Counted from the first letter of the stretch, positions 36,854 to 50,006 are shown. The stretch is 64,000 nt of DNA from Vibrio tarriae (GCF_002216685.1 NZ_CP022352.1:248001-312000); one strand, 5' to 3'. A program made the numbers and translations. Notes: generated by a model not told the origin, from the sequence alone.

Positions 36854-38770
36854 CTAGAGTTTAAAGTTGCCCACCAACTTATCTAAACGGCCAGAGAGTT
36901 CACGCAATGATTTGCTCGCATCAGCCAGCTCTTCTGCCGTTGAGGTGGTCACTTCATTAATCGCGTTAATCTCTTCGATATTTTGGTTAATGGTGTGTAC
37001 AACGGTCGATTGCTCTTCGGTTGCTGTAGCGACTTGTGTGTTGCGATCTGAAATATCGTGGATTCGATCCGAAATACTCATCAGCACCTGTACTGCTTCA
37101 TCAGAAGCGGCAACCCCTTGATGAGTCACCGTTTTACCCGCATCCATTGCCGATACGGCATTCTTAGCATCATTTTGCAGTTGGTTAATCATCTTCTGAA
37201 TTTCTTCCGTCGAGGATGCCGTACGACTCGCTAAGTTACGCACTTCATCGGCCACCACCGCAAAACCGCGGCCTTGATCGCCAGCACGAGCGGCTTCAAT
37301 CGCCGCGTTCAGTGCCAGCAAGTTGGTTTGCTCTGAAATGCCGCGGATTGCATCCAAAATCGACCCAATCTCTTGAGTGGTCGACGCCAATTGTTCCACC
37401 ACTTTGCCCGTGTTTTCAATATCGTGAGCTAAGCGGCTGATCGCCTCTTTGGCTTTATTGACGACATTACGCCCTTGATCCGCATTACCAGACGCTTGAT
37501 TCGCCGTTTCGGCCGCAGTCGCCGCGTTAGAGGCGATTTCACTGATCGTCGCCCCCATTTGGTTGATGGCGGTAACCACTTGGATCGTTTGGTCGCGCTG
37601 CTGCTGGCTATTATCGTGGGTGACTAACGCTTTACGTGATACCCCTTCGGCGGCCACTTGCAACTCACGGCTGGTTTGGGCAACGTCTTTTATCGATTGA
37701 TGGATCTTGTCAATAAAGCCATTAAAGCCTTTGGAAAGCTGAGCGATTTCATCATTGCCTTTCACTTCAATACGCTGCGAGAGATCACCATCCCCTCTGC
37801 CCAAATCGGTAAAGCGTTTGGCTATCTGATTGATCGGCATAGCGATACTGTTAGCCAGGAAAATCCCCATAAAAATAAAGATGGCAGCTACCGCCAGCGT
37901 CGTGAGCATCATACGCTGTGCTACGGCATCCAATTCCGCAAACACCTCATGCACAGGCACGGTGCCGACCAAGAACCAGTCCATGCTGTCGATGTAGAGG
38001 CTGGCTACCATCACTTTTTGACCTTGATCGTCAGCCGAAATCAAATTGAAGCCCGATTTGTTCAGCAGCGCACTCGCGTCTGAACCATAAATTTGCTGCA
38101 AGCTCGATTTCACTTGCTCTTTCTGCCGATGGATTTGTACCTCACCCTGTGCATTGGTCAAAAACACAAAACCGGTGTCTTCAATTTTAAAACTGTTGAG
38201 CAGACGCACCATGTCATCCATCGACTTAGACATACCAGACATGGTATTGCCATTCACCAACTGGTAGTTGGCAAACATTTTGACTTCGCCATTCGCCTCT
38301 TGGAACATGCTGACCATGGTCGGCTTTCCTGAGCCGATAAAGCCAAAAAACCACCCGTCTTGCTGCTGATTCAGCTCGCGCAGAAAGCCGTTTTGGTTCC
38401 AGTAATACGCCGTTTTTCGGTTGGCTACCGACGCATCATTCAAGCGGTATTGATCGCGTAAGTTGTTCAACTGCTTCACTAATAACGCTTCTGTTGCCGG
38501 ATCTCTTTCTGTGGTAGCAATCGCTTGCTGCACAAACTCATTGCTGGCAATTTGCTGAGCAGAAGCAAGCAGTTGTAGCACTTCATGGTCAATATCACTC
38601 TTGATCAGCTTCAAAATATCGGGTAATTCCAAATTAACTAAGCGATGCTCTAGCACTTCTCGCGCTTGGCGCTGTGCCATCACACCCACAATCAGGGTGG
38701 ATGCCAGTACGGCGAGTGTGACCCCTAACACAACCTTTTGCTTAATACTCATCTGATGCAGTTTGAACAT
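36854..38770 (-). CDS. Methyl-accepting chemotaxis protein with periplasmic Cache-type sensor
   Basis: 638 residues. TM1 at about 10-30. A ~270-residue periplasmic sensor domain with Cache features follows ([56 protein letters not shown]). Then TM2 ([23 protein letters not shown]), HAMP ([30 protein letters not shown] region) and a signalling domain with hairpin tip [20 protein letters not shown]. The ligand is unknown; Cache receptors of this kind often bind amino or carboxylic acids. There is no C-terminal CheR-binding pentapeptide (it ends LVGNFKL). Confidence 0.93.
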   Translation of the reverse strand: MFKLHQMSIKQKVVLGVTLAVLASTLIVGVMAQRQAREVLEHRLVNLELPDILKLIKSDIDHEVLQLLASAQQIASNEFVQQAIATTERDPATEALLVKQLNNLRDQYRLNDASVANRKTAYYWNQNGFLRELNQQQDGWFFGFIGSGKPTMVSMFQEANGEVKMFANYQLVNGNTMSGMSKSMDDMVRLLNSFKIEDTGFVFLTNAQGEVQIHRQKEQVKSSLQQIYGSDASALLNKSGFNLISADDQGQKVMVASLYIDSMDWFLVGTVPVHEVFAELDAVAQRMMLTTLAVAAIFIFMGIFLANSIAMPINQIAKRFTDLGRGDGDLSQRIEVKGNDEIAQLSKGFNGFIDKIHQSIKDVAQTSRELQVAAEGVSRKALVTHDNSQQQRDQTIQVVTAINQMGATISEIASNAATAAETANQASGNADQGRNVVNKAKEAISRLAHDIENTGKVVEQLASTTQEIGSILDAIRGISEQTNLLALNAAIEAARAGDQGRGFAVVADEVRNLASRTASSTEEIQKMINQLQNDAKNAVSAMDAGKTVTHQGVAASDEAVQVLMSISDRIHDISDRNTQVATATEEQSTVVHTINQNIEEINAINEVTTSTAEELADASKSLRELSGRLDKLVGNFKL

Positions 38771-38923
38771 ATTCTCCGCCTAATCATGGCTATCTACGAA
38801 ACCTCTACATTATCGACTTAAGATCACGCCACTTAAGAAAATTCTCACAAAATCCAGCTTCAAAGTTGCTATACATCACACTTTCGACTGAAAATATCCA
38901 AGTGCTGTTTATAAATCGCTGCT

Positions 38924-39051
38924 TATACCCAAACAACTTGGAGTTGCAGGTAGGCGGCAAGTGAGTTCATCCCCATGAGCATAGATACACTATGTGATTG
39001 GGGTGAACGAACGTAGCCAACACCGCTGCAGCTTCAAGTAGGAAGGGTATA
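38924..39051 (+). repeat. ERIC element (128 bp)
   Basis: Full copy from TATACCCAAACAACTTGG to AGTAGGAAGGGTATA, nearly identical to the copy at 13390. It sits in the 427-bp gap between the divergent chemoreceptor gene and the moxR operon, so it may lie in one of their leaders. Confidence 0.92.
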
Positions 39052-39197
39052 GCATTCACTAAAATAGTCGCTTTTTATGTTCAACCACATACAAATGCGC
39101 ATTTTTTCAACACCCATGCTGGCTGTGGGATTTTTTGTGGAACTTTCTGGATGTTACGCCACACTAACCGCTGAGAAATCTAGGAGTAGAAGTTTTC

Positions 39198-40154
39198 ATG
39201 TCGTTTCAATCCTTTCAAACTTTGCAGCACTACCTAAACCAACAAGTCATAGGTCAAATGGATTTAATCAACCAACTGCTGATTGCTCTGCTGGCTGATG
39301 GACATATTCTGGTGGAAGGCCCGCCGGGGCTGGCGAAAACACGTGCCGTCAAATCACTGGCTGATTGTATTGAAGGTGATTTTCACCGCATTCAATTTAC
39401 CCCTGACTTACTCCCAGCCGATCTAACCGGCAGCGATGTGTATCGTCCAGAAACGGGCGAATTTGTCTTTCAATCTGGCCCCATTTTTAACGCCTTGGTG
39501 CTGGCCGATGAGATAAACCGTGCCCCCGCTAAAGTGCAGGCGGCAATGCTCGAAGCGATGGCGGAGAAACAGATTTCTGCAGGCCGTAAAACCTATCGTT
39601 TACCTGAACTTTTTTTGGTGATGGCAACCCAAAACCCGATTGAGCAAGAGGGGACTTACCCGCTTCCAGAAGCTCAGCTCGACCGCTTTTTACTGCATTT
39701 AGAGGTGAACTACCCCAATGCGGAAGATGAGTTGGCGATTTTGCGCCTCAACCGAGGTGAGGCAAAAGGGCAACAAGCCATCAATAAACCTTTGCTAACC
39801 CAGCAGCAGGTGTTTAGTGCTCGCCAAGAGGTGCTCAATGTGCATATGGCTGAAGCGATTGAAAACTACCTCGTACGACTGGTGATGGCGACACGCCATC
39901 CTGCCAACTACGATGCCAAACTGGCACAATGGCTGACGATGGGAGTCAGCCCACGCGCGACGATTGCGCTGGATCGCTGCGCCCGTGCTCACGCTTGGTT
40001 ACAAGGACGCGATTTTGTCACGCCGGATGATGTACAAGTAATGGCATTCTCTGTGCTGCGCCATCGACTGTTGCTCAGCTATCAGGCGCAAGCGGAAGGA
40101 ATTCACCCAAATCAAATCATCTCACATCTGTTGTCACTGGTTGGTAGTGCATAA
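39198..40154 (+). CDS. MoxR-family AAA+ ATPase
   Basis: 318 residues. Walker A EGPPGLAKTRAV (about residues 35-46), Walker B VLADEINRAP, sensor 1 ATQNPIEQEGTYPLPEAQLDRF and the sensor 2 region GVSPRATIALDRCARA. First gene of a six-gene plus-strand operon with DUF58, DUF4381, two VWA proteins and a BatD-like protein, the classic MoxR/Bat layout. MoxR ATPases are thought to act as chaperones that load metal or remodel VWA partner complexes. Confidence 0.94.
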   Translation: MSFQSFQTLQHYLNQQVIGQMDLINQLLIALLADGHILVEGPPGLAKTRAVKSLADCIEGDFHRIQFTPDLLPADLTGSDVYRPETGEFVFQSGPIFNALVLADEINRAPAKVQAAMLEAMAEKQISAGRKTYRLPELFLVMATQNPIEQEGTYPLPEAQLDRFLLHLEVNYPNAEDELAILRLNRGEAKGQQAINKPLLTQQQVFSARQEVLNVHMAEAIENYLVRLVMATRHPANYDAKLAQWLTMGVSPRATIALDRCARAHAWLQGRDFVTPDDVQVMAFSVLRHRLLLSYQAQAEGIHPNQIISHLLSLVGSA

Positions 40155-40157
40155 ATC

Positions 40158-41090
40158 ATGACGATGCCACACGCCCTCCCCTTACATGCTAATGGGGTGT
40201 CTTTGTGTTTGGAAGAGTTGCTCGCTTATGAGCAGCAGACCGTGCATTTTTTACCCCCAGCACGTCAAATTTGGTCACAGCGCGTCGGCCAGCATCAGAG
40301 TCGGCGTTTAGGACGTGGGATGGATTTCTCGGAAGTGCGCCAATATCAAGCGGGTGATGACATTCGTTCGATTGATTGGCGAGTCACCGCACGAACAGGT
40401 AAACCCCATACTAAGCTGTTCAGTGAAGAGCGCGAAAGAACGGTGGTGCTCTATATCGATCTCAGTCCCTCGATGCAGTTTGGTTCCTGTTTACTGCTGA
40501 AATCGGTGCAAGCGGCGCATTTGGCAAGCTTGCTAAGCTGGCTTGCCGTGAAACAACAAGACCGAGTTGGCGCAGTGATTGATTTGGGGCATCGGCTGAT
40601 CGAAATCAAACCCGGTAGCCGCCAGCGCGGCGTGCTTGCCATCTTAGCGGCATGCGTTGAAGCGCAGCATATTCCACCCACACAACCCACGACGCGCACA
40701 CTGGCGCTGCATGAGGTGCTCAGTACCCTTAACCGTTTGTGCCCAAAAGGCAGTGAAGTGGTGCTGATCAGCGATTTTGTCGATTTGGATACCGAGCAAC
40801 ACGCACTATCGCTGCGTCAACTCTGTCGCCATAATCGCGTGCGGCTGGTACAGATTCATGATCCTTTAGAGCAAGGAGACACCTCATTTCGTGGTATTGA
40901 GCAAGTACAAAATAACCAAGAGACGCGCTGGCTCAACTTTTCGATAAATAGTACGCGGGCAGGTATCAAAAAAGCCTTTGAAACTCAAAAAGAAAAACTA
41001 AAATCACTCTGTCTATTATTGGAAATGGACTACCGCTCAGTTTCAAGCGGGATACCTTTGCTGCAACAATTATCGGACCATAAGAAATGA
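40158..41090 (+). CDS. DUF58 domain protein of the Bat operon
   Basis: 310 residues. Characteristic DUF58 block GRGMDFSEVRQYQAGDDIRSIDWRVTARTGKPHTKLFSEER at about residues 50-90. A VWA-like strand with partial MIDAS (VLYIDLSPSMQFG) follows. Starts 3 bp after moxR and overlaps the next gene by 4 bp. Presumed partner of the MoxR ATPase; biochemical role unknown. Confidence 0.9.
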   Translation: MTMPHALPLHANGVSLCLEELLAYEQQTVHFLPPARQIWSQRVGQHQSRRLGRGMDFSEVRQYQAGDDIRSIDWRVTARTGKPHTKLFSEERERTVVLYIDLSPSMQFGSCLLLKSVQAAHLASLLSWLAVKQQDRVGAVIDLGHRLIEIKPGSRQRGVLAILAACVEAQHIPPTQPTTRTLALHEVLSTLNRLCPKGSEVVLISDFVDLDTEQHALSLRQLCRHNRVRLVQIHDPLEQGDTSFRGIEQVQNNQETRWLNFSINSTRAGIKKAFETQKEKLKSLCLLLEMDYRSVSSGIPLLQQLSDHKK

Positions 41091-41575
41091 AGGAATCGTC
41101 AACCACATCACTGGATCTCAACGGCCTACATCTGCCTGAACTCCCTAGCTGGTTTCCATTGGCTTGGGGATGGTGGGCAAGTTTAGCCGGCATTCTTATC
41201 GTGATGCTTATTATCGGATTGGCAGTGCGTTGGCATCGCCGTCGGCTGGCCCCTAAAAAAACCGCATTACGCCTTTTGAGTTTGACAGTGACTCCGCAAA
41301 CGCCCTCTTCTGCTATTGAATTGGTTCGTCAGGCGGCACTGTGCTACTACCCTCGCGAGGAGATTGCGCATTTAACCGGTAAAGATTGGTACGCCTTTTT
41401 AGATGCCCAAGTGGGCCATCCACTCTTCGTACCCAACGAAACCTTGTGGCAGCAAGCCTTATACCAGAAACAAAAAGTGAACAATGCTGATGAGCTGGTT
41501 CACCACTGTTATCACTGGGTAGAAAGCGCCTTGCCGCCGAAAAAGCGGAGAAAATCAGGCATTGGCAAGTTTTGA
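41087..41575 (+). CDS. DUF4381 single-TM protein
   Basis: 162 residues. One TM helix (WWASLAGILIVMLIIGLAV) after a short N-terminal segment containing LPELPSWFPLAWGWW, followed by a basic cytoplasmic domain ending EIAHLTGKDWYAFLDAQ. This is the DUF4381 arrangement normally found between the DUF58 and VWA genes of Bat operons. Overlaps both neighbours, 4 bp upstream and 14 bp downstream. Confidence 0.85.
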   Translation: MKESSTTSLDLNGLHLPELPSWFPLAWGWWASLAGILIVMLIIGLAVRWHRRRLAPKKTALRLLSLTVTPQTPSSAIELVRQAALCYYPREEIAHLTGKDWYAFLDAQVGHPLFVPNETLWQQALYQKQKVNNADELVHHCYHWVESALPPKKRRKSGIGKF

Positions 41576-42518
41576 GTTTATTTGGTGGTGGATGCTGTTT
41601 TTTCTACCACTGCCTTGGGTTATCTATTTTTTTACTCCAGCCCTCAAACCTCGGGCGGCGATTAAGCTGCCCTACCTTCCCAGCACATCAGGTTCACGCC
41701 CCGCGACTTGGCTTCCTCGATTACTCGCGGTTGGTGTATGGTTTTTGCTGCTCACCGCTGCGGCAAGACCCGTGTGGTACGGAGATCCTATCAGCACCAG
41801 TACGTCACATCGCGACCTAATGCTGGTGGTCGACCTCTCCTACTCGATGAGTCAAGAGGATATGCAGTCCGGTCAGCAGATGGTGGATAGGTTAACTGCA
41901 GTCAAACAGGTATTGTCTGAATTCATCGCCAAGCGCGAAGGCGATCGCATCGGACTGATCCTGTTTGCCGATCACGCCTATCTGCAAACGCCTTTGACGT
42001 TGGATCGGCAAACCGTCGCCAACCAGCTTAATCAAGCGGTACTTAAACTTATCGGCACTCAAACTGCAATTGGTGAAGGGATTGGACTCGCGACCAAAAC
42101 CTTTATCGACAGTAATGCGCCGCAACGCGTGATGATTTTGCTCAGTGATGGCAGCAATACCGCGGGAGTGCTTGACCCGCTTGAAGCCGCCAATATCGCC
42201 AAACAGTACCACACCACGATTTATACCGTCGGCGTCGGTGCAGGTGAAATGGTGGTCAAAGATTTCCTGTTCAGTCGTAAGGTGAATACCGCGCAAGATC
42301 TGGATGAAAAGACACTGCAAACCATCGCGACCACCACAGGTGGACACTATTTCCGCGCCCGTAATCAACAAGATTTGCAAAACATCTATGACACCATTAA
42401 CCAACTGGAGCCAATTAGCCAATCCAATCAAACTTGGCGCCCACAAACCGAGTGGTTTTCCTATCCACTGGGTTTGGCACTGCTGCTCTCGGTCATTTTG
42501 GTTATCGTGAGGAGATAA
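41562..42518 (+). CDS. batA: BatA-type von Willebrand factor A membrane protein
   Basis: 318 residues from a TTG at 41562; the next in-frame ATG would remove part of the first TM segment (FIWWWMLFFLPLPWVIYFF). TM helices lie near the N-terminus (also ATWLPRLLAVGVWFLLLTAA) and at the C-terminus (PLGLALLLSVILVIV). The VWA domain, about 85-290, has an intact MIDAS: DLSYSMSQED, with T at TPLT and D in LSDGSNTAG. Probably part of a membrane complex in oxidative-stress or aerotolerance functions. Confidence 0.9.
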   Translation: MASFEFIWWWMLFFLPLPWVIYFFTPALKPRAAIKLPYLPSTSGSRPATWLPRLLAVGVWFLLLTAAARPVWYGDPISTSTSHRDLMLVVDLSYSMSQEDMQSGQQMVDRLTAVKQVLSEFIAKREGDRIGLILFADHAYLQTPLTLDRQTVANQLNQAVLKLIGTQTAIGEGIGLATKTFIDSNAPQRVMILLSDGSNTAGVLDPLEAANIAKQYHTTIYTVGVGAGEMVVKDFLFSRKVNTAQDLDEKTLQTIATTTGGHYFRARNQQDLQNIYDTINQLEPISQSNQTWRPQTEWFSYPLGLALLLSVILVIVRR

Positions 42519-42519
42519 C

Positions 42520-44399
<1,880 letters not shown>

Positions 44400-44406
<7 letters not shown>

Positions 44407-46052
44407 AGATACACGCACCGTTTCAATCCGTACTTTTTTGGCTAACGCTGCTGGTAAGTTTGCTGGCACTTCCCGCGCATTCCGCTGATTTAGTGGCCAG
44501 TGTCAGCAAAAATAAAGTGGTCAAAAATGAAGTATTTCAGCTGCGAATCGTCAGTCATGACAAAGTCTCTGCCGATGCCCTCGATTTTTCCCAACTGGAG
44601 CCTGACTTTTTTGTTGGTCAGCCGAGTTTTGCCTCCTCGACCAATATCATCAATGGCAACTACTCACAACGCAGTGAATGGACCGTTGCTCTTGCGGCGC
44701 AAAAAGTAGGCATAGTGACTATCCCAAGTTTCCAGTTAGGGAGTCACCAAACCTCCCCCATCGCGATCCAAGTGGCTGAAGATCAAGACCAACCTGCCCA
44801 AGAAGAGTTGGCGGAGGTACGCAGCCGTTTAGAACGAACAGAGCTTTATCCTGGTGAAAGCACACTATTCCACGCGCAGTTGATCATTAAAGAAGACATT
44901 CGTCGCCTGCGCGACCCCGACATTACCCCACCGAAAGTCGAGGGCATGCGTTTAGAATCGGCGAGCGAGCCGAAACAGTATCCGAGTGTGCTCAATGGGG
45001 TAGAAGTGACGATTGTCGAACAATCCTTTCGCGTCACCGCTGAACAGGCAGGCCAGTTTACCTTAAGTGAGCCTGTGCTTAAGGCCGGCTTACTGTATGG
45101 TAACCAATACAGTGGCAATACTCGCTTAATCACAATACTGACTAAGGCCAAAAACTACTCAATCCAAGTATTAGAAAAACCCAAACACTATCAGGGCACT
45201 TGGCTGCCCACCGCCAAGCTGAGCCTGACTCAAGAGTGGCAGGATGGGCAACAAAAGCTCGAATCAACCACTGCCTACTCGACTCAAGTTGGTCATGCCA
45301 TTACACGTGAGATTCGTCTGCAAGTCAGTGGGTTGACTCAACAACAATTGCCAAACATCCACATCCCATACCCAGAGAGCATCAGCGTCTATGCTGAGAA
45401 GCCGCAATTTAGTACGCTGGATAATGGCGATACCGTAATGACCTTCAAGCAAGTGCTGATCCCGCGTCAGGCAGGAGATATTCACTTACCCGAGTTCAGC
45501 CTCAACTGGTGGAACACCCAGACACAAGCGGAGCAGACCAGCCAAGTGGCAGGCATGACTTTGCAAGTCAAACCCAGCGAAGAAACGCCTGTATTACCCA
45601 CGCCGAGCCAGCCCAGTGCTCCTGAGATCCAGCAGGTCGTCGACGCTGGCTATTGGCCATATATCACTCTGCTGTTTACGCTGCTGTGGCTCAGTACGGC
45701 CCTCTTGGCTTGGATGTTGTGGCGTCACAAGCACACCGACTCTCAGGCGAACCATAAAACGAAAGCGGCCTCTAACGCACCGTCTTGCGCCTATCAAGCC
45801 GTGCTACAAGCTATCGAGCAACAAGACTTACTGGCTCTGAGCCCAGCGTTACGTACTTGGCAAAAGGAAGTGATACTGAATCAAGAAGAGGAGCAAACCC
45901 TGACGGCTCTTGTCCATACATTACAGCAAGCTTGTTTCTCGGAGCGGACAGAGCAACCGGATTTCAATCCCTTGAAAAATTGGCTTGTGGCTAAACAGAA
46001 ACAGCAAGGAAAAATGCAGCGCAGCCGCTCATCCACGTTACCGCCGTTATAA
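44400..46052 (+). CDS. batD: BatD-like membrane protein
   Basis: 550 residues overlapping the previous gene by 7 bp. Signal sequence (VLFWLTLLVSLLALPAHSADLVASVSKNKVVKNE), then several beta-sandwich domains in the periplasm with the BatD pattern (FFVGQPSFASSTNIINGNYSQRSEWTVALAAQKVGIVTIPSF; QELFRV-type ERTELYPGESTLFHAQLII). A TM helix near 440 (WPYITLLFTLLWLSTALLAWMLW) and a short cytoplasmic tail end it. Last gene of the Bat operon. Confidence 0.9.
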
Positions 46053-46212
46053 CTTTGGCTTTGACAGGAGGCTGACAATTTCATGTCCTCAAGGGATAGC
46101 TTGTTAAGCGTGGTAAGAGTAATTTAGAGCGCGATGAAAAATGGTGGAGAATGTGACTAGGTGTAATACTTCTCTGTCGTCAGTTAAAAGGTCAATCAAT
46201 GGGAGGACATCC

Positions 46213-46929
46213 ATGACCAATATCAATACCAAAGCCGCCACTGTGCTGGGACTGAGCCTGATTATCGGGCTTTCCGCACTGGGCTTCTTGGTACAACAAA
46301 TGGCGGTTAAGTTTAAAGAGTACGAGCGCGTTGTGACGGTGAAAGGGCTGTCTGAACGTGAAGTGGTGGCCGATACCGTCATCTGGCCCATTCAGTTTAC
46401 CGTTGCGGATAATCAACTCTCTTCTCTGTTTGCCACTGTCGATCAGCAAACTCAGCTTATTACCCAATTCTTAGTGGAAAAAGGCGTGGATCGCGCAGCG
46501 ATTTCCCTTTCAGCACCTGCAGTGATCGATAAAAAAGCTCAACAATATGGTGAAGATCGCGCTGAGTTTCGCTATTTAGCGACTCAAACCTTGACCGTGT
46601 ACAGCAAACAAGTCGATCAAGTACGAAAAATCATTAGCGAAATTGGTCAGCTGGGTAAGCAAGGCGTGGTTTTTAACCAAGATCCTTACAACAATCGCGT
46701 TGAATTTAGCTTCACCGGGCTCAATGACATCAAACCAGACATGATTGAAGAGGCGACGAAGCAGGCAAGAGAAGTCGCGCAGAAGTTTGCAAAAGATTCG
46801 CAAAGCACACTAGGTAAGATCAAAACGGCTTCACAAGGACAGTTTTCCATTACTGATCGTGATAACAATACGCCATACATCAAAAATGTACGCGTGGTCA
46901 CCACCGTTGAGTATTACCTGTCCGATTGA
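46213..46929 (+). CDS. SIMPL (DUF541) domain protein
   Basis: 238 residues from the ATG at 46213, chosen for GGAGG 6 nt upstream; a start 24 codons earlier lacks one. N-terminal signal anchor (AATVLGLSLIIGLSALGFLVQQMA). The SIMPL fold begins ERVVTVKGLSEREVVADTVIWPI and ends TEYYL-like VVTTVEYYLSD. Typical of periplasmic proteins of unclear function, sometimes linked to oxidative-stress tolerance. It lies 160 bp after the Bat operon on the same strand and may be in the same regulon. Confidence 0.88.
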   Translation: MTNINTKAATVLGLSLIIGLSALGFLVQQMAVKFKEYERVVTVKGLSEREVVADTVIWPIQFTVADNQLSSLFATVDQQTQLITQFLVEKGVDRAAISLSAPAVIDKKAQQYGEDRAEFRYLATQTLTVYSKQVDQVRKIISEIGQLGKQGVVFNQDPYNNRVEFSFTGLNDIKPDMIEEATKQAREVAQKFAKDSQSTLGKIKTASQGQFSITDRDNNTPYIKNVRVVTTVEYYLSD

Positions 46930-47106
46930 TACACCCTAACCACTTCTTGCAGCAACAGTGTGGGCAAGATGAGAATCGCGTCTTGTCTATGCTGATAAGG
47001 ATGAGGCTGATGGGGATGAACTCACTGACCAGCAACACTAGGGTGTTTGGGATAAGAGCGCATTCATCGAAAGCAAAAAATGAATGGAAAACCATTCATT
47101 AGAAAG

Positions 47107-47142
47107 TAAAAAGGGGCGTGGTTTTCACCACGCCCCTTTTAG
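47107..47142. terminator. Strong bidirectional terminator
   Basis: AAAAGGGGCGTGG / CCACGCCCCTTTT, 13-bp perfect stem with TTTTCA loop, 17 bp past the cold-shock stop on the minus strand. It also ends plus-strand transcription from the SIMPL gene. Confidence 0.88.
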
Positions 47143-47158
47143 AATCAATCTGAGCTAA

Positions 47159-47371
47159 TTACAGCGCAGTAACTTGAGCAGCTTGTGGGCCTTTTTTGCC
47201 TTGCTCAACGGTGAAGCTTACACGCTGGCCTTCAGCCAGAGTTTTGAAGCCTTCAGAAACGATAGACTTGAAGTGTACGAACACGTCTTGACCGCCGTTG
47301 TCTTGAGAGATGAAACCAAAACCTTTAGTTTCGTTGAACCATTTTACTGAACCAGTCATTTTCTGAGACAT
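47159..47371 (-). CDS. cspA: CspA-family cold-shock protein (second copy)
   Basis: 70 residues. [15 protein letters not shown] (RNP1 KGFGFI) and DVFVHFKSI (RNP2). About 60-70% identical by eye to the copy at 27978. In V. cholerae I recall the copy in this neighbourhood as CspA. A ~245-bp AT-rich upstream gap fits a long cold-shock leader. Ends at a strong terminator. Confidence 0.93.
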   Translation of the reverse strand: MSQKMTGSVKWFNETKGFGFISQDNGGQDVFVHFKSIVSEGFKTLAEGQRVSFTVEQGKKGPQAAQVTAL

Positions 47372-47616
47372 AGTAACCTCTGATATATATTTGCTATGAG
47401 TTTATTTGGCTGATAACGAAAGCTATTGAATGGTATATCAAGACAAAGTTGACGCAGGTTTAACGAGATATCGAAAACGATCTGAGATTGAACTTTCACT
47501 GAATTTAACATTAACAACTCTTACCTAAGAGCCGAGGTAAACTATACACGTATTTTTTCGAAACGCTACATTTATTTGTGTTATTTGCCAAAGCGTAAGA
47601 AATCTGCTGGATAATG

Positions 47617-49749
47617 CTACATTTCTGCCTGTATGCAGTCGATATTTTCAACAATAACGCCAATAACCTGATTCCGTCCTTGGCTTTTCGCTCTATACAA
47701 GGCTTTATCCGCCTCTGCATAGAGCTGATCAAATTGAATCTCTCGCGGTTTATAGCGAGAGGCTGCATAACCGATCGATACGGTCAGTAGCTCACCACTG
47801 GGATTTTCGCAGTGTTCAATACATTCTGCTTCAATACTTTTACGAATATTTTCAGCCAGTAAATGAATCTCTTCAGCGCTGCGATTCGCCACCAAGAGCA
47901 GAAACTCCTCCCCACCAATACGACAGAACAGTTCATGCTCAGATTGCGCATGTCGACTGAGGATATTACCAATCCGCATCAGAGCAATATCGCCTTCAAG
48001 ATGCCCATAGCAGTTGTTGAAAAGCCCGAAATGGTCAATATCGAGCAAGATCACGCCATAATTGACCACCTCTTTGATGGTCTGTTCGCAAGTTTGCTCC
48101 AGTTGGTGCTCAAGCATACGGCGATTACCTAAACGAGTCAGCGGATCTAATTTCGCCATTAAATCGAGTTTTTCGTTGGCCTTTTGCAAATCACGAGTGC
48201 GATTGCGCACCTCAAGTTCCAGCGTTTCATTGAGTACCGAGATCGCTTCTTGGGCTTTGGCTCGCATCAAGACTTCGGTGAGGTTTGAAGCAAACATACG
48301 AATCACTTCACGCAGTTGTGAAGTCAAGGGGGAACGTCGGATCAAATTATCAGCCGCAATAAAGGCAATCGGGGTGCCTTTGTCGGTGAGCATGGTCATC
48401 GCCGTCCAACCATAACCGACAATTTTACAGTCGTGATAGATGGGAACCCCCTCTTTAAACACCACTTCGTTTGGGTACACTTTGGCAAGGTCGACAATGT
48501 CATTTTCATGCGTTGAACCACGGAAATAGGATTCATCGACAATGTTGCCTTGAATATCCGTCCCCCACGTTCCCTGAATATAAGAGCAAGCTTCATCCGT
48601 CAAAAACACCGCCATGCGATCAATCCCCATTCGGTTGATCGCAAAGGTGACTGCCGATTTACACACTTCACTGACTGTCATACAGCGAGACAGTTCGACC
48701 ATGCTGGCATGCAGCATACGTACGTTTTGTTCCTGCTTTTTACGAATATAAATTTGCGCGAGCAGTGAGCCAAACGACTCAAGCATCTGTTTTTGATACT
48801 CGGTAATCGGCTGCCGATTGATATAGTTGTCGATGGCAATCCAGCCTATGGTGTCATTACCATCACGCAAAATCAGCATGGCGTTCCAGCCTTGTCCCAC
48901 CACCTGTCCGACGGTGTACAGAGGCACATCTTCCACCACCATCAAAGTGCACTCTTCATTGGATAAAGCTTCGAGATATTGAGGCTCTAATTGGTGCAGA
49001 TCATACTGGGTGTGCTGTTCATCAATCGTATTACCGTGCTCATCGGTACCATAAGTACCACTGAAGCAACGCTTTTTCATATCAAGCAACAATAGCGCGG
49101 ATCGATCAAACCCGAGACGATGTCGCATTACTTCGACCGATGCACGGTGTAACTCATCAAGATTGGCGGGGTTGGACAACTCGAGCGCGACTTGATGCAC
49201 CAGCTTCATGTTGTCAATAAACTGCTCTCGCTGACGAATTTCACTAAGGTACTGCGCCTCACGTAAATCACGATTTTTAAACTCTTTCGATGCTTCAATT
49301 TCCGCTCGTAAGCATTGCCATTTCGCCGCAATTAACTGTAAAAAATCCAACTCACCAGATTGGGTACTCAGGTGTATTTTTTCGACGCATGCCGCTTGAA
49401 TGATCAGGTAAGTCCGATGCTGAGGATGGTTATCCAGCATAAAAATAAACGAATCGCCGCCCATCACCGGCAAATAGTTCCAACGACAGGTATTGATGGC
49501 AAAAGGGATCAAGCCATCGGAAGTATCAAACTGCGCAGCCCATGCCCAAAAGGCTTCAGGGTACGCTTCTAGCGGCGTAAATGTGTTGGAAGAGAGTAAG
49601 GTGTGACCTGCCACGTCTTGAGATGGTGCTCGTACGATCCCTGCTGATTGCGATAATAAAAATGTCGTTAAGTACTCAAACGTGGTCTCGGCCAACATTC
49701 GATAATTACGACTTGAAGTAACTCTTTTGAGTAGGATTCGAGGAAACAT
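47617..49749 (-). CDS. GAF-GAF-GGDEF diguanylate cyclase
   Basis: 710 residues, no TM segments. An N-terminal ~160-residue region of unknown fold precedes two consecutive GAF domains (about 195-345, GFDRSALLLLDMKKRCFSGTYGTDEHGN; about 350-515, GIDRMAVFLTDEACSYIQGTWGTDIQGN) that look like an internal duplication. A short coiled coil links to the GGDEF domain (540-700): DPLTRLGNRRML and active site RIGGEEF. I see no RxxD inhibitory site upstream of it. It should make c-di-GMP in the cytoplasm in response to a ligand bound by a GAF domain. Adhesins such as the one at 1-6191 are a typical output of c-di-GMP. Confidence 0.92.
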   Translation of the reverse strand: MFPRILLKRVTSSRNYRMLAETTFEYLTTFLLSQSAGIVRAPSQDVAGHTLLSSNTFTPLEAYPEAFWAWAAQFDTSDGLIPFAINTCRWNYLPVMGGDSFIFMLDNHPQHRTYLIIQAACVEKIHLSTQSGELDFLQLIAAKWQCLRAEIEASKEFKNRDLREAQYLSEIRQREQFIDNMKLVHQVALELSNPANLDELHRASVEVMRHRLGFDRSALLLLDMKKRCFSGTYGTDEHGNTIDEQHTQYDLHQLEPQYLEALSNEECTLMVVEDVPLYTVGQVVGQGWNAMLILRDGNDTIGWIAIDNYINRQPITEYQKQMLESFGSLLAQIYIRKKQEQNVRMLHASMVELSRCMTVSEVCKSAVTFAINRMGIDRMAVFLTDEACSYIQGTWGTDIQGNIVDESYFRGSTHENDIVDLAKVYPNEVVFKEGVPIYHDCKIVGYGWTAMTMLTDKGTPIAFIAADNLIRRSPLTSQLREVIRMFASNLTEVLMRAKAQEAISVLNETLELEVRNRTRDLQKANEKLDLMAKLDPLTRLGNRRMLEHQLEQTCEQTIKEVVNYGVILLDIDHFGLFNNCYGHLEGDIALMRIGNILSRHAQSEHELFCRIGGEEFLLLVANRSAEEIHLLAENIRKSIEAECIEHCENPSGELLTVSIGYAASRYKPREIQFDQLYAEADKALYRAKSQGRNQVIGVIVENIDCIQAEM

Positions 49750-50006
49750 GCGCAGCCTGACTTAATATTTGTTTTATGCGAAATCATGGCCGAAATTCTG
49801 ATAAGCAATCAATTGGTTATCCTTCTGGCTGTTAACTACGCCGCACTTTTTTTAGATAACTGATCGCATCCTCGGCACAGCCAGCATTTTTGCGAGGTTG
49901 TTTCCATTTATTGCATCAATGATACATACTTTTTGAGTAATTTCTCATTATTGAATCATTTTTTATTATCACACCCTACTTGTAATAGGCACTGATTTCT
50001 TAAATC